A stretch of 64,000 nucleotides of DNA from the NCBI GenBank assembly GCA_016584305.1, contig JACEEZ010016272.1, positions 136,001 to 200,000 on the forward strand, written 5' to 3'. Under the pieces are notes generated by a model, which saw only the letters and a program-made list of their open reading frames with translations, was not told where the DNA came from and did not search any database. Shown here in pieces: positions 53,880 to 64,000 of this stretch. This stretch comes from Chionoecetes opilio. Lineage: Eukaryota > Arthropoda > Malacostraca > Decapoda > Majidae. The position numbers and the translations under genes were made by a program. The first letter of the stretch is position 1. Every line of letters starts with the position of its first letter.

Positions 53880-54060
53880 GAGTGGAGCTTGAGCTAGAGT
53901 TGGGAGTACCCAGCGGATGCTGTCGGTGAAGCCTTTACTTCGGCGTTCTCCCTCATACGTATTCAGTGAGCTTGAGGTTGAGCTTGAGTTGGGAGTCACC
54001 CAGCTGATGCTGTCTGTGAAGCCTTTGGTCCGGCGTTCTCCCACACACGTAGTATTCTGT
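53880..54060. repeat. two tandem ~90-bp repeats
   Basis: The pattern gatgctgtcggtgaagcctt ... cggcgttctccc appears twice, with a ctcaagctcaa-type spacer, near 53915 and 54005. Confidence 0.65.
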
Positions 54061-54180
54061 TGGGAGAGAAGCAAAAGGGGGAAGCAAAACTAGGTGTTTC
54101 ATTTTCCCCACCTTCCTCTCTCTGCATCACATTCATACGGGCTCCCCCATCACTGAGGGCCCCCGGCCTCTCATTCTCTC

Positions 54181-54520
54181 TCATACGTGCTCTCCAAGAA
54201 TTCTCCAGAATTCTTTTACACTTTCAGCCACACGACTGTCACTCCTCCACTCAGCACACAACCCCAGCAGGTACTCCTTCTGCCTATCCACACTCCTGTC
54301 TCTCATCTCTCGCCATTCTTCCACTCCGACTTTTCCTACCACTACTTCCAACATCTTTGTTCTAGCATACTCATACCGTTCACATTCCAGCATCAAGTAC
54401 TGCACAGTTTCATCCACTCCTTTCTATCCTTTTTTTTCATCACTCCACACATCACACACGTCTTGCTAACACCAGTCTTTCATCTGTACATACGACTATA
54501 TACCTCTTTAGCGATACTTG
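54181..54520 (-). pseudogene. LINE C-terminal fragment with zinc-knuckle-like motif
   Basis: Leftwards the frame includes a CV-C-type pair (near 54460), then DETVQYLMLECERYEYARTK, EYLLGLCAEWRSDSRVAESV and KEFWRILGEHV. The CxxC ... H/L ... C arrangement followed by an ECERYE block is common at the C-terminus of LINE ORF2 proteins. The clade is not assigned. Upstream it ends at a short gatcttgatctt run (54521-54541). Confidence 0.6.
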
Positions 54521-54540
54521 ATCTTGATCTTGATCTTGAT

Positions 54541-54800
54541 ATTACCTTAAGGTATAAAATCTTTCTCGGCACCGTCGAGTAGCCTAAGAACATCCACATG
54601 CTTCCCATTAACTCTACCTACGATTGTGAGTGCATCGGAAGACACAGGGGGGCGACATGAACCTCCAATCACAAGCGTCACTATAAAAATCCTGCCTGCA
54701 CCCCCACGGGCGAGGGCCAACCATCACAGCCCTCGAGGGAAGCTCCAGGGCCTACCATCCCACCCCTGGAGGTCACTGTCTAACGGCGCTGTAGGCACAC
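54541..54800 (+). mobile_element. SINE-1 copy, 3' part
   Basis: ggcaccgtcgagtagcctaa, gaagacacaggggggcgac, cgagggccaaccatcacag and the final ...ggaggtcactgtctaac match SINE-1. It ends in a CA-rich tail rather than poly-A and lacks the tRNA-like head. Confidence 0.78.
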
Positions 54801-54815
54801 ACACACACACACATA

Positions 54816-55025
54816 GGGGAACTCCGTAGTGTAAGGGTTAGCACGCTCGGCTCACAACCGAGAAATCCCGGGTTCGATCCCCGGGCTGAGCGAAGACAGA
54901 CGGGCGGTCTTCTTAAAACCCGAGCCCCTGTCCACCCAGCAGTGAATGGGTACCGGGTGTTAGCCGGGGGTTTGTGACCCGCCTCCTGGGGTGGTGGCTT
55001 CGGCCAACACTAAAAAAAAAAAAAA
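54816..55025 (+). mobile_element. tRNA-Val-derived SINE-2
   Basis: The head folds as a tRNA without acceptor pairing: anticodon stem CTCGG/CCGAG (54846-54850, 54858-54862) with loop CTCACAA, anticodon CAC (54853-54855, Val), a D-arm region TAGTGTAAGGGTTAGC and T-arm CCGGGTTCGATCCCCGG. These supply pol III A and B boxes. A body (cagtgaatgggtaccgggtg, gtggcttcggccaacact) and a poly-A tail follow. A partial copy is at 53755-53845. Confidence 0.85.
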
Positions 55026-55211
<186 letters not shown>

Positions 55212-55214
55212 TAG

Positions 55215-56080
55215 GGCTGAAAATGAACCAGAAAAGCATCATAATGCTAGAAAATGTGGTACACGAATTGATGGATAAATTAGATAAGAAGGAAAAGAAA
55301 GTGTTCGTACTGGAAAAGATAATACTATTTTGAAAAATGGAATGGACGAATTAAATGGTAAACAAGACGACGAAAAGGTAGTGAAAATGCATGCAGAAAT
55401 TAATGCAGTACATAAGAAATGGAAAATGACACAAGAGGAAATGAAAGATGAAAGAAAGACATGGAAGATAGAAAAAGAAAAAGACCAAGAAAGTTACGTC
55501 AGATAATAGAAGATCAAGAAAATGAAAAGAAAATCTGACCAAAGAAGTAGTAAAAGTAATCAAACAAAAGGAAAATTTAGTTAGAGATACGGTGGACAAA
55601 ACGAAATGTGTCATCATTTTTGGTCTCAAAGAAAAAGTGCTGCCCAAGAAAAACGTAATGCGAAGAGGAAGAAAAGAAAGTGTCAAAGAAATATTTAAAG
55701 TAGTAGAAGAAAATACGGAGATAGAAGAAGAAATAGAAGAGATACATAGGTTAGGCAAATATGAAAGAGGGAGGGGCCCGCCCCTTGAAAGTTAAGTTTA
55801 GGTCACAAAATACAGCACAAGATAATATATATTGTCTAAGGCATGGAAACTGGCAAAGACAGAAGAATATAAGTAAATATGGATAAGAAAAGAAAGGAAA
55901 GAAAGGAAGAAAGAGCTAGATTGAATGTACTGTTTAAAGAAGCCAAAGAAAAAAACTAATTGAGAACGGAAGAGGAAAAACAGAAATTCTATTGGAGAGT
56001 TTTAGACCAAAAACTGAAGAAGTGGTATCTAAAAGAGAAGGAGTAAGAGAAGACAGTTCAAAGGAAAATGAAAAAGGATG
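55215..56080 (+). pseudogene. LINE-C3 ORF1, lysine/glutamate-rich, broken
   Basis: Several frames give a highly charged, coiled-coil-like protein (KVFVLEKI, KWKMTQEEMKDERKTWKI) then KTKCVIIFGLKEKVLPKKNV near 55600 and EIEEEIEEIHRLGKYERGRG near 55725. The VIIFGL and IEEIHRLG blocks resemble the RNA-recognition-type region of LINE ORF1 proteins that bind the element RNA. There are many frame changes; I could not reconstruct a single frame. Confidence 0.65.
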
Positions 56081-56081
56081 A

Positions 56082-57137
56082 TTGGTATCATACACAAATA
56101 TAAATGGGCTAGTGTCAACATTAACAGAAGTAAACGATTACCTGAGAGCCAAGAAACCAGACATATTGGGTTTAGTAGAAAAAAAGCTGAGTGATTCTGA
56201 GGATGTGCCAGTTGGGGAGGGTCAATATAATGTATGGAGGCGAAACAGAAATCAGAAAAAGGGAGGTGGTGTAATGGTGTTAACAAGGAAGGATGTGGTA
56301 GTAGGGAATGTGGAAAAAGGAGAAGGTATGGCAGAGGTGTTGAAGGTAGAGTTGGTGATGAAAAAAGGAAGAATAAGAGACTTAGTACTCGTATACGTTC
56401 CACCTAAGACAAATTCCTGGGGGAGAGAAGAGTATGGAGACATGATAAGAGACACAAGCAAATGTTTAAAGAATACGAATGAAAATTGTGAGAACATAAT
56501 TATGATGGGAGAATTTAACTGCAAAGAAGTTTGCTGGGAAGAATGGTATTCTGAAGGAGGAGAAGACTCATGGGGTGGTATATTGTTGGATTTGGTAATG
56601 AATAACATCATGACTCAGTGGATTAAAGAGAACACAAGATTCAGAGGTAGCGAAGAACCATCAAGACTAGACCTACTATTGACGAAAGAACTGGAAGTAA
56701 TTAGTAAAGTAAATTATCAGTGCCCACTTGAAAAGAGTGACCATGTACTTATTGAATTTGAAATAAATGATAGCAAAAAAGAGGGGAGAAGAGAAGAACA
56801 CAAGAAAGGAAGATACAATTATGGAAAAGCAGACTTTGACAGATTAAGAACATTTTTCGGAGAGACAGACTGGAGTAATTTCCATGCAACAAGGAGTACC
56901 CAGAAAAAATGGGATGAGTTCATCCAAATTTACACAGAAGGAATAAATAGTTATGTTCCAAGGATAGTTATCAGAGAAAAGAAAAAGAATGAATGGTTTA
57001 ACAGAAAATGTGAATTAGCAAGACTAGAAAGAGAAAAAACATGGAATAGTTTGGGGGAAAAAAGGAGGTATCAACCTTTGGGAGAAGTTTCAAAACAACT
57101 AGGAATGATATGTAAGAATCCGAAGAGAAGAAAGTAA
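56082..57137 (+). pseudogene. LINE-C3 endonuclease domain
   Basis: An open frame of about 350 codons. It begins with VSYTNINGLVSTLTEVNDYL and LGLVEKKLSD, then KGGGVMVLTRKDV, LVLVYVPPKTNSWGREEYGD, MMGEFNCKEV (GDFN block, with Glu for Asp), DLLLTKELEVISKVNYQC and KSDHVLIEFEI (the SDH active-site block). The tail NEWFNRKCELARLEREKTWN is the linker to RT. A frameshift near 57130 breaks the link. The GEFN substitution touches an active-site block, so endonuclease activity is doubtful. Confidence 0.88.
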
Positions 57138-57139
57138 CT

Positions 57140-57816
57140 ATGAGAGGAATATAATAGAAAAATGTAAGAACAAACCGAAACTTTTCTATAGATATATAAA
57201 TGGAAAAATGAAAAACAAGGAAGGAATAGATAAGCTGAAGGTAGAAGGCATAGTGTACGAAGATGCATTACAACAGGCTGAGGTGATGAATAAGTGCTTA
57301 CAGACTGTATTTACAAGAGAAAGTGAATTTAAAACGAAAAATATAATAGCAAAAGAAAATATAATGGGAGACATAAAAGTAGACCTAATAGAAGTAAAAA
57401 GACTAATGGAAAGTCAAGATGTGAGAAAAGCCCCGGGTCTAGATGGAGTGTCGAATTGGATAATGAAAGAGTGCAATAACCAACTAGCAGGAAAGTTACA
57501 TAGTGTAATTGAGAGTTCACTCAAGGAGAGCAGAGTCCCGCTTGATTGGAAAAGAGCAAATATTGTGCCAATTCACAAAGGAGGAGACAAAGAAGAACAT
57601 CTAAATTACAGGTCAGTATCATTAACAAGTGTAGTGGCAAAAATGTGTGAAAAAATTGTGAAGGACAGCTGGTTGAAATATTTGGAAGAGACAAACACAC
57701 TCGCAGGTGGCCAGTTTTGATTTAGAGGAGGAATGTCATGTACAACGAATTTATTAAGCTTTTACTTGAGAGTGATCGATGTGACACAGGAAAGAGAGGG
57801 GTGGGTCGATTGCATA
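57140..57816 (+). pseudogene. LINE-C3 reverse transcriptase, N-terminal part
   Basis: After the frameshift: PKLFYRYINGKMKNKEGIDK, RKAPGLDGVSNWIMKECNNQ, WKRANIVPIHKGGDKEEHLN and SLTSVVAKMCEKIVKDSWLK. A G-to-T change makes a TGA at 57718-57720 where LINE-C1 has GGA (GQFGF). The frame goes on to VDCI at 57816, where CR1 is inserted. Confidence 0.88.
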
Positions 57817-57959
57817 TAAGAACATAAGAACATAAGAAAATAAGGAAGCTACAAGAGGCCGCGAGGCCTACACGTGGTAGTTCCTGTCACCTAACACTAC
57901 CTACATCCACCTTTCATCCCCATCCATGAACCTATCCAGCCCCTCTTTAAAGCTCCCTA

Positions 57960-59640
57960 CTGACTCCGCGCTAACTACATGTCTACTGAGACCATTCCAC
58001 TCATTCACCACCCTATTTGTGAACCAGTTTTTCCCTATTTCCTTTCTAAATTACGCTTTTCCAGCTTGAATCTGTTACTTCTTGTTCTACCCTGGTTAAA
58101 AGCCGTAAGAACTTTTCCTACCTCTCTTTTATTAAATCCCTTTATCCACTTAAAAACTTCTATCACGCCCCTTACTCTGCGTCTCTCGAATGAGTGTAAT
58201 TTTAATAACTTCAATCTCTTCTCATAACTAAAGTTACGCATCCCTTGTATCATTTTGGTCATCCTTCTCTGCACTGTTTCTAACAAGGCTATATCCATCC
58301 TGTAATATGGAGACCAAAACTGAACCGCATAGTCTAGGTGAGGCCTGACTAGAGCCAGATAAAGCTTTAGAATAACTTCCGCACTTCTACTTTTAACACT
58401 TTTGGTAATGAATCTTAATACTCTATTAGCTCTATTTCTGGCCACAATACATTGTTTCCTAGGACAGAGGTCTGGGCTCACCCTCACTCCAAGATCTTTT
58501 TCACCTTCTGATCTTATCAGCGATACATTGCTTATGGTGTATCTATTACCAGGGTTTTTTCTACCAACATTCATAGCGCTGCACTTATCAATATTAAATT
58601 CCATCTGCCATCTGACTGCCCACTCGTTAAGTTTATCTAAGTCTCCCTGCAATATGTTTACATCAGACTGTGATCCAATAATCCTACCTACCTTAGTATC
58701 ATCAGCAAACTTGCTGATATCACTGCTAATCCCACTATCCAAGTCGTTGATGTAAATGAAAAATAGTAATGGACCCAAAACAAACCCTTGTGGAACTCCA
58801 TTTGTCACCTGTCCCCATTCAGATTTAGAACCATTAATTGTAACCCTTTGTTGCCTATTACTTAGCCAAGCTCTGATCCAATGAAGCACCTTCCCATCTA
58901 TTCCATGAGCCTTAACCTTATTTAAGAGTCGCTCGTGTGGTACTTTGTCAAATGCCTTACTAAAGTCCAGATATATTATATCATAATCCTTATCATTATC
59001 TGCCGTCTCATAAACTTTCCTATAAAAACTCAATAAATTGGTGAGACATGACCTACCCTTGGTGAATCCATGTTGTGAATCATTGATCAAACTATGTTTT
59101 TCTAAGTGCTCTCCAATGTTTTTTGCAATAATAGATTCCAATAATTTACCCACCACTGACGTTAGACTTACGGGTCGATAATTTGACTTTAGTCCTCTGT
59201 CTCCCTTCTTAAATATGGGAACAACATTTCCTTTCCTCCACAATAATGGCACATCGCCTATCTCAACCGATTTCCTAAAAATGTGCACTAACGACTCACT
59301 AACAACCTCCTTGCATTCCTTTAATACCCTGGGATACACTTCATCTGGTCCTGGCGATTTAAAATTTTTCATTTTATCTATACCCTCTTCAACCATTTCC
59401 CTAGTTATCACAATATCTTTGAGTTTCTCCTCATCGCTTCCTTTGAACATCTGTTCACTATCAGGTATCGTCTGTGTATCCTCCTCCGTAAAAACACTTA
59501 AGAAATAGTCATTTAGACTCTTACACATATCCTCATCCGTATTTAAGACCTCCCCCTGTCCTGACCTTAACGGCCCAACTAATTCCCTTGTCTTGGTTTT
59601 ATATACCTGATAGAACCCCTTTGGGTAATTTTTCGCCTGT
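57960..59640 (-). pseudogene. CR1 reverse transcriptase and C-terminal region
   Basis: The frame enters from AEQAKNYPKGFYQVYKTKTR and is open through MCKSLNDYFLSVFTEEDTQT. RT blocks follow: KSPGPDEVYPRVLKECKEVV, NVVPIFKKGDRGLKSNYRPV, SQHGFTKGRSCLTNLLSFYR, IYLDFSKAFDKVPH (first catalytic Asp), GVPQGFVLGPLLFF (Phe replaces the usual Ser) and SKFADDTKVGR (second catalytic pair). The thumb block GEKDLGVRVSPDLCPRKQCI and C-terminal VRPHLDYAVQFWSPYYRMDI follow. One base is missing near 58045, just before the end. An otherwise almost complete enzyme. Confidence 0.92.
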
Positions 59641-60676
59641 TCTGCTACTTTAATCTCATAATTGTTCTTAAAGCAACTCGGGTTAATTTCTTCACCGTCC
59701 TTGCCATCATGTTATACTGTTCTTTGCTTATCAATCCTGCCTTGAACCTTAAATAAATTTTTCTTTTTACTCCAATGTTGTGTTTTAAATTAGTGGTCAT
59801 CCATTTTGGATCACTCATTCTGGACGTTATTTCCCTATAAGGAATATTATTTTTCTGTCCGTCAATTATATTCCTTACAAATAAGATATAATCCTCCTCA
59901 GCCCTGACCTCACTTCCATGTCTAACTGCTCTAATTACCTCCTGGTGCCTTCCTAATCCTTCATAATTGGCCTTTCCAGCTGTCATCGCCCTATCCTTAC
60001 CCTGGGAAAATTTCTTCCCCTCCATCCCACACCTCTTATTAATAACCTCCAGGTGTCTTCTTAATCCTGCATAATTGGCCTTTCTGAAATTAGGTACTCT
60101 ATGTTTATTGCCACTTAATTTTCCAACTTCCCATTTTAAGCTAAATCTGATCTCATAATGGTCGCTATTATCTAACTTTCCCCCGACCTCCACATCTGTA
60201 ACTAAATCGTCTCTATTTGTCAGCAATAGATCTAGAATATTATCTCCTCTAGTAGACTCCTTGATTGCTTGACTTAGGAAGTTATCCTGGATTATATTTA
60301 ACAATTCATCTACGTCGCTGTCACCTATGATTAAATCCCAGTCTATATTCCTAAGATTAAAATCTCCCACCACGCATAGTCGATTATATCTGCAGGTCTT
60401 GTTTATTTCTTCCCATATAGGAGCTGAATCCTCTTTACATAAGTTTGGAGGCCTATACACTACACCCAAAACCATTTTCTCAGTTCCCTCCGTAACCTCT
60501 ACCCATATAGACTCTATGCTGTCATCTGTTTTTATAACATTATTAACACAACACTGCAATGCATCTCTTGCATAAAGCGCAGCTCCTCCACCTCGCCTGC
60601 CTACTCTGTCCTTGTGAAATAACTTATACCCAGCTATCTCGACTTCTGGATCAAATACCTTTCCTGACATATCCAA
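59640..60676 (-). pseudogene. CR1 endonuclease (APE type)
   Basis: Leftwards from 60676 the open frame includes AGYKLFHKDRVGRRGGGAAL, ESIWVEVTEGTEKMVLGVVY, RPPN, CVVGDFNLRNIDWDLI (conserved GDFN), REST-GDNILDLLLTN and VGGKLDNSDHYEIRFSLKW (SDH block). The complete set of active-site blocks is visible. A frameshift at about 59690 separates it from the RT. A partly duplicated stretch (KANYAGLRRHLEVI, KANYEGLGRHQEVI) is unusual. Confidence 0.9.
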
Positions 60677-60953
60677 CCATGTTTTTGTTAATGCTATTAT
60701 ATATAAAATCCTCTACACTATTCATTCCTCTCAGGAAATCTATCTTGTTTAAAATACTCCTACAGTTTGTATAGTAGACCTTTAAGCAGCTTCTCTTATT
60801 TTTGTCCATTTTCCCTTTATCTTTAACTAAACCCCTCCTCTCTCTCCTCTTACGAATCACTTTAGTTCCCTGCCTTCTGAAACTCCTTCTAGTGTCTAGT
60901 GTCGCAAGTTTCCCTTACCCCGACCCCAGTGTCTACTCCCCGGTTCTCTATCT

Positions 60954-62039
60954 TTAAAAAGCCTGCAGTGCACCTACCTCCCTTTCAAGGGATTCAGACA
61001 AGATCTGAACTCCTTTCCTCGAAAAGTGCACTCCGTCCCTGCGGTAGAGGTGGTTAAGCCCGAAAAAGAGGTCCCAGCTGTCGACAAAGGCCCAACCATT
61101 GGCTTTGCAATGAAGTGCCAGCCGGCAATTCAAAGCAATAGCCCTGGAGTACCACAAGTCGTCAACAAAGCGTCTTGGAAGGACACCACACACCACAGGG
61201 ACCCCATCCCTGTCCCTAACTTTACCTACAGCTTCCTTGAAACTGCGTAGCAATTCCTCACTTCTTACACACTCAACATCATTTCCCCCAGCCTCAGGCA
61301 GACGATGGAGCTTTTCCCTTGATCCGCCATGCACTCAACTATCTTATCACTAACATAACCTATCCCCTTCCTGGGTAACTCACCGACTTCATGCGCATCC
61401 TTCCCTGTCACAGAACTGCTATCGAGATGCCTAATCTGACTGTCACCAACAACCAAGATTTTACCTTCGGGTGATGATGTATCGTCTACCGTCCTTACCT
61501 CCGTATCTTCGTCTTGCAGCCCCGAGAGTACCTGAAATGCGTTCGTGCACACAACATGGTCATTGTTTACCTTTTTCTCCTTTGATCGTGCTCCACCATG
61601 CTCAACCACCTGCCATTCTCCATTCCTTGGTGACTTACTAGAGACCACTCCTTTAGTAGTAGCACGAGGCACGTCTCCCTCTGGTACCTTTCCAGTTACA
61701 ATGTACATCCCTCGCATGTGCCCCTCCATTCATTCCTCCTCCACACGTAAGAGATCGTATCTCTATCTCTTGCTTCCTCACCACGCTTTTCAAATCGTTC
61801 ACTTCACTTACGAAGTACCTTTTCAGGTCATCGATCGCCTCCAGAACAGACTTAAGCGCCACACCACACCCTTCACTACACTCGACCCTTCTCTCTCCCT
61901 CAACCACACTCGCTTCCACCTCACCTTCCTTCACTACTACCACACTACCACTCTCAACCACAGCAGAAGCACTCAGAGCCACTTCTCTACCCGCCTCGAC
62001 CACAACACTCGCGGCGCTAATCCCTTCTGCAGCTGACAT
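60954..62039 (-). pseudogene. CR1 ORF1 with SGNH (GDSL) esterase domain
   Basis: Starts MSAAEGISAASVVVEAG at 62039, with a short coiled-coil-like block (LKSVVRKQEIEIRSL). Two frame changes later come KILVVGDSQIRHLDSS near 61450 (block I, catalytic Ser), AGGNDVECV near 61280 (block III, GxND) and RRDGVHFSRKGVQIL near 61010 (block V, DxxH). This is the SGNH/GDSL hydrolase fold found in ORF1 of CR1 elements, thought to bind lipid or RNA, with a role that is not settled. The catalytic residues are all present; the two frameshifts (near 61690 and 61330) are the defects. Confidence 0.85.
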
Positions 62040-62125
62040 CTTAACTCAGGTCTGACCTCACTCGACACACTCCCACGCAGCTTGTTAGGAGCACGTCCTG
62101 CCTCGGCCAAGTCCACACCTCAACT

Positions 62126-62975
62126 GATATACTGATATACTTGGACCTAAAGAAGGCATTTGACAAGGTACCTCATAAGAGACTGCTCTGGAAGCTAGAA
62201 CATGTAGGAGGATTGAAGGGTGGTTTGCTGAAGTGGATGGAAGACTTTTTGAGCAACAGAGAGATGAGAACAGTAATAAAAGATCAGAAGTCAGAATGGT
62301 GCAGTGTGATAAGTGGAGTTCCTCAAGGATCAGTATTGGCCCCAGTGATGTTCTTGGTCTATGTTAATTATATGACAGAAGGAGTAAACAGTTATATGAG
62401 TTTATTCGCTGATGATGCTAAATTACTAAGAAAAGTAGAAAGTAAAGAGGACTGTGAGGATTTACAAAAGGATCTAGATAAGATTTTCAGATGGAGTCAA
62501 CTATGGGAAATGGAGTTTAATGCCAAAAAGTGTAAAGTGATGGAAGTGGGCAGTAGCAAAAAGAGACAGAGAGGAAAGTATTCGATGGGAAATGAATGGA
62601 TAATCAAAACAAAGGTCGAAAAAGATCTGGGAGTATGGATTACGGACAATTTGTCACCTGAGAAGCATATAAACAAGATCACAGGAGATACATATCAGTT
62701 GCTGAGGAATATAAGAATGGCATTCAAATATCTGGATGAAGAGATGATTAAGAAATTGATAACATCTTTGATTCGACCAAGGTTGGAATATGCGGCAGTG
62801 ATTTGGTCACCACATAAAAAGAAGGATATAAGGAAGATTGAGAGAATACAAAGAGCAGCCACAAAAATGGCTCCAAGCCTGAGAGATTTACCATATGAGG
62901 AAAGACTTTCAAGACTAAAACTCCCAACTCTTGAGAAAAGAAGAGAAAGGGGAGATTTTATAGCAGTGTATAGAG
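62126..62975 (+). pseudogene. LINE-C3 reverse transcriptase palm and C-terminal region
   Basis: Resumes after CR1 with YLDLKKAFDKVPHKRLLWKL (first catalytic Asp), ISGVPQGSVLAPVMF, LFADDAKLLR near 62403 (second catalytic pair), then KKCKVMEVGSSKKRQRGKYS, EKDLGVWITDNLSPEKHINK, PRLEYAAVIWSPHKKKDIRK and ERGDFIAVYRA. The frame is open to 62975. Relative to LINE-C1 it has W where C1 has a stop. The end is removed by the hAT element. Confidence 0.93.
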
Positions 62976-64000
62976 CAGGGGTAGGCAACCTTTTGAACAT
63001 AGTGTGCCAGTTTTTTAATTAATGCCATTTTTTTACTACCCTGCGTGCCAGGTGTGATTTTTTAGCATTATGAAAATTGAAATAATAATTATGCAGTATG
63101 CGGTGACCATTGTATTTAAAGTAAAATACATTTTTATGCACGTACATAATATAAATTGTAACATTTCATTGTAGCATTACATTTATACTCACCCTATTAA
63201 TGTGATCCTTGCCCTTGCTTCCCTTTGGCCAAAGTTGATATCTCGGGTGAATATCTGGATACCTTGAGCTTCACACAACCCTCAGAATGATCCGTTGTAA
63301 GCCTGCTGCGATGGGGGTTGAGAATGTGCTCATGTTTGAAAATATCTGCTCACATTGATATGTAGATGCTGATAGCAATGCAAAAGCAACTTTCTTCATG
63401 CATATGAATTTATCAGGCAGTGATGTCCAGGAACTTAAGATGGAGGCTGCATGATCATGCACACTTGTTTCCAATATTTCTCGAAGCTCTTTGAATTTGC
63501 CTAACCACAATGAGGAGGCCTGAAAATCAATTAACCGCATTTCCAACTCCTCGGTTTCCATCCACTCAAAGAGAGACGCATCCAACTCACTGTATTTAAA
63601 GGTGTCTGGTCTGATCAGAAATGAAAACACTGGGCCAATGTGTTGGAAATCTTGAAATCTGATTGAGAATTCAGACTTTAATTCTTGCATTTACACCTGA
63701 AGATCAGTAATGTTGACAGGATGAATAATTGCAGATAAGTTCTTCAAGTTTTTGAAGTAACGGAAAGAACCAGTTTCAATATCTGATGAGTAAACTGCAA
63801 GCTTTGCAACAAAAGCCTTCCAGGTATCATACAAATCCATCACTGTTTTCCCTGCACCTTGCAAGATAAGACAGGTCATTTACGTGTTTGGTGATGTCTG
63901 AGAGAAACGTAAGTTTCACAATCCAATCTCTGTCCTCTAGCTGAGGATAGTCTTGGCCTTTTTCTGCTAAGAAGATCTTGATTTCATCCAAGCATTCCAC
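62976..64000 (-). mobile_element. hAT element, right edge outside the window
   Basis: The left end CAGGGGTAGGCAACCTTTTG at 62976 is a common hAT terminus, and the preceding gtatagag (62968-62975) would be its target octamer. The transposase is on the minus strand. The other end is beyond 64000. Confidence 0.82.
63240..64000 (-). pseudogene. hAT transposase C-terminal half, GTF2IRD2/EPM2AIP1-like
   Basis: Leftwards from the window edge: VECLDEIKIFLAEKGQDYPQ, DRDWIVKLTFLSDITKHVND near 63900, a frameshift near 63875, then LILQGAGKTVMDLYDTWKAF and, past a stop at 63691, FSIRFQDFQHIGPVFSFLIR. The end has FALLSASTYQCEQIFSNMST near 63330 (dimerisation motif), and a frame change before the last ~40 residues. 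LSDIT-HLN-L and the YxCE-xFS-M pattern are seen in the Charlie/GTF2IRD2 type of hAT transposase. Two or three frameshifts and one stop make it a pseudogene. Confidence 0.85.

Larger units (their letters stand above)
57817..62125 (-). mobile_element. CR1 (LINE-B), near-complete
   Basis: Minus strand, from ORF1 near 62040 through an SGNH-esterase ORF1 part, endonuclease, RT and C-terminal region to a 3' tail of AGAACATAAGAACATAAG at 57817-57840. An ORF1 with esterase plus APE endonuclease and RT is the CR1 arrangement. Only a few frameshifts are visible. It is inserted in LINE-C3. Confidence 0.93.

Noticed and set aside
54816..54890. Possible functional tRNA-Val (CAC) gene
   Set aside because: D, anticodon and T arms are good, but the acceptor ends do not pair and the sequence continues into a repeated body with a poly-A tail, so it is a tRNA-derived SINE head.

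Overview
This window looks like repeat-dense eukaryotic DNA, most likely from a decapod crustacean. That assignment is an inference. It rests on the LINE and SINE assemblage (a CR1 element with a GAACATAA-type 3' tail, jockey-like and trichohyalin-type-ORF1 LINEs, tRNA-derived SINEs), on very long TA, AC and TC microsatellites, and on numerous TA-flanked Tigger-like elements. There is no operon, bacterial promoter, rRNA, CRISPR array or intact host gene. Almost every coding signal is a transposable-element protein, and nearly all are broken by stops or frameshifts. The only stretch that might be a host exon is at 44775-44906.

Layout. 1-6453: a jockey-like LINE (LINE-A1) interrupted by two abutting hAT MITEs, a piggyBac-type MITE carrying a Harbinger-like MITE, and a 1.1-kb foldback. 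6454-9403: unassigned DNA, a decayed LINE-E tail and a LINE-F fragment. 9406-24877: a hAT transposase gene split by two TA-flanked elements, Tigger-1 (9594-14622) and E1 (14649-24650). Each of these is filled with further elements: piggyBac MITEs, SINE, LINE-C copies, a transposase-bearing Tigger-3, and MITEs with a 153-bp minisatellite. 24878-29675: more TA-flanked elements and microsatellites. 29707-31675: an unassigned DNA transposon with a large degraded transposase. 31699-36459: two Helitrons carrying different minisatellites, several MITEs, a hAT element and a CR1 fragment. 36613-41800: LINE-D, with a 1.3-kb stretch present twice. 41801-46258: CR1, SINE and LINE-E fragments, the candidate exon and a piggyBac MITE. 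46260-50391: an element with ~590-bp inverted arms. 50745-53222: LINE-A inserted into an antiparallel copy of itself. 53223-55207: MITE ends, SINEs and microsatellites. 55209-62975: a near-complete LINE-C interrupted by a near-complete CR1 whose ORF1 encodes an SGNH esterase. 62976-64000: a hAT element with a GTF2IRD2/EPM2AIP1-like transposase, running off the window.

The genes do not form a pathway; the relationships are those of hosts and guests in a nest. Target-site duplications (TA, TTAA, TAA, 8 bp, 9 bp) let most of the order of events be read directly. The most unusual signals are an internal module shared by elements with different termini, two foldback elements whose arms each carry a transposase DNA-binding domain, two hAT elements stacked on one CTCTAGAA site, exact 427-bp LINE repeats on either side of Tigger-3, and the long modular inverted repeat at 46.3-50.4 kb. 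Letter names (LINE-A, Tigger-1, E1, F, G) are local labels.
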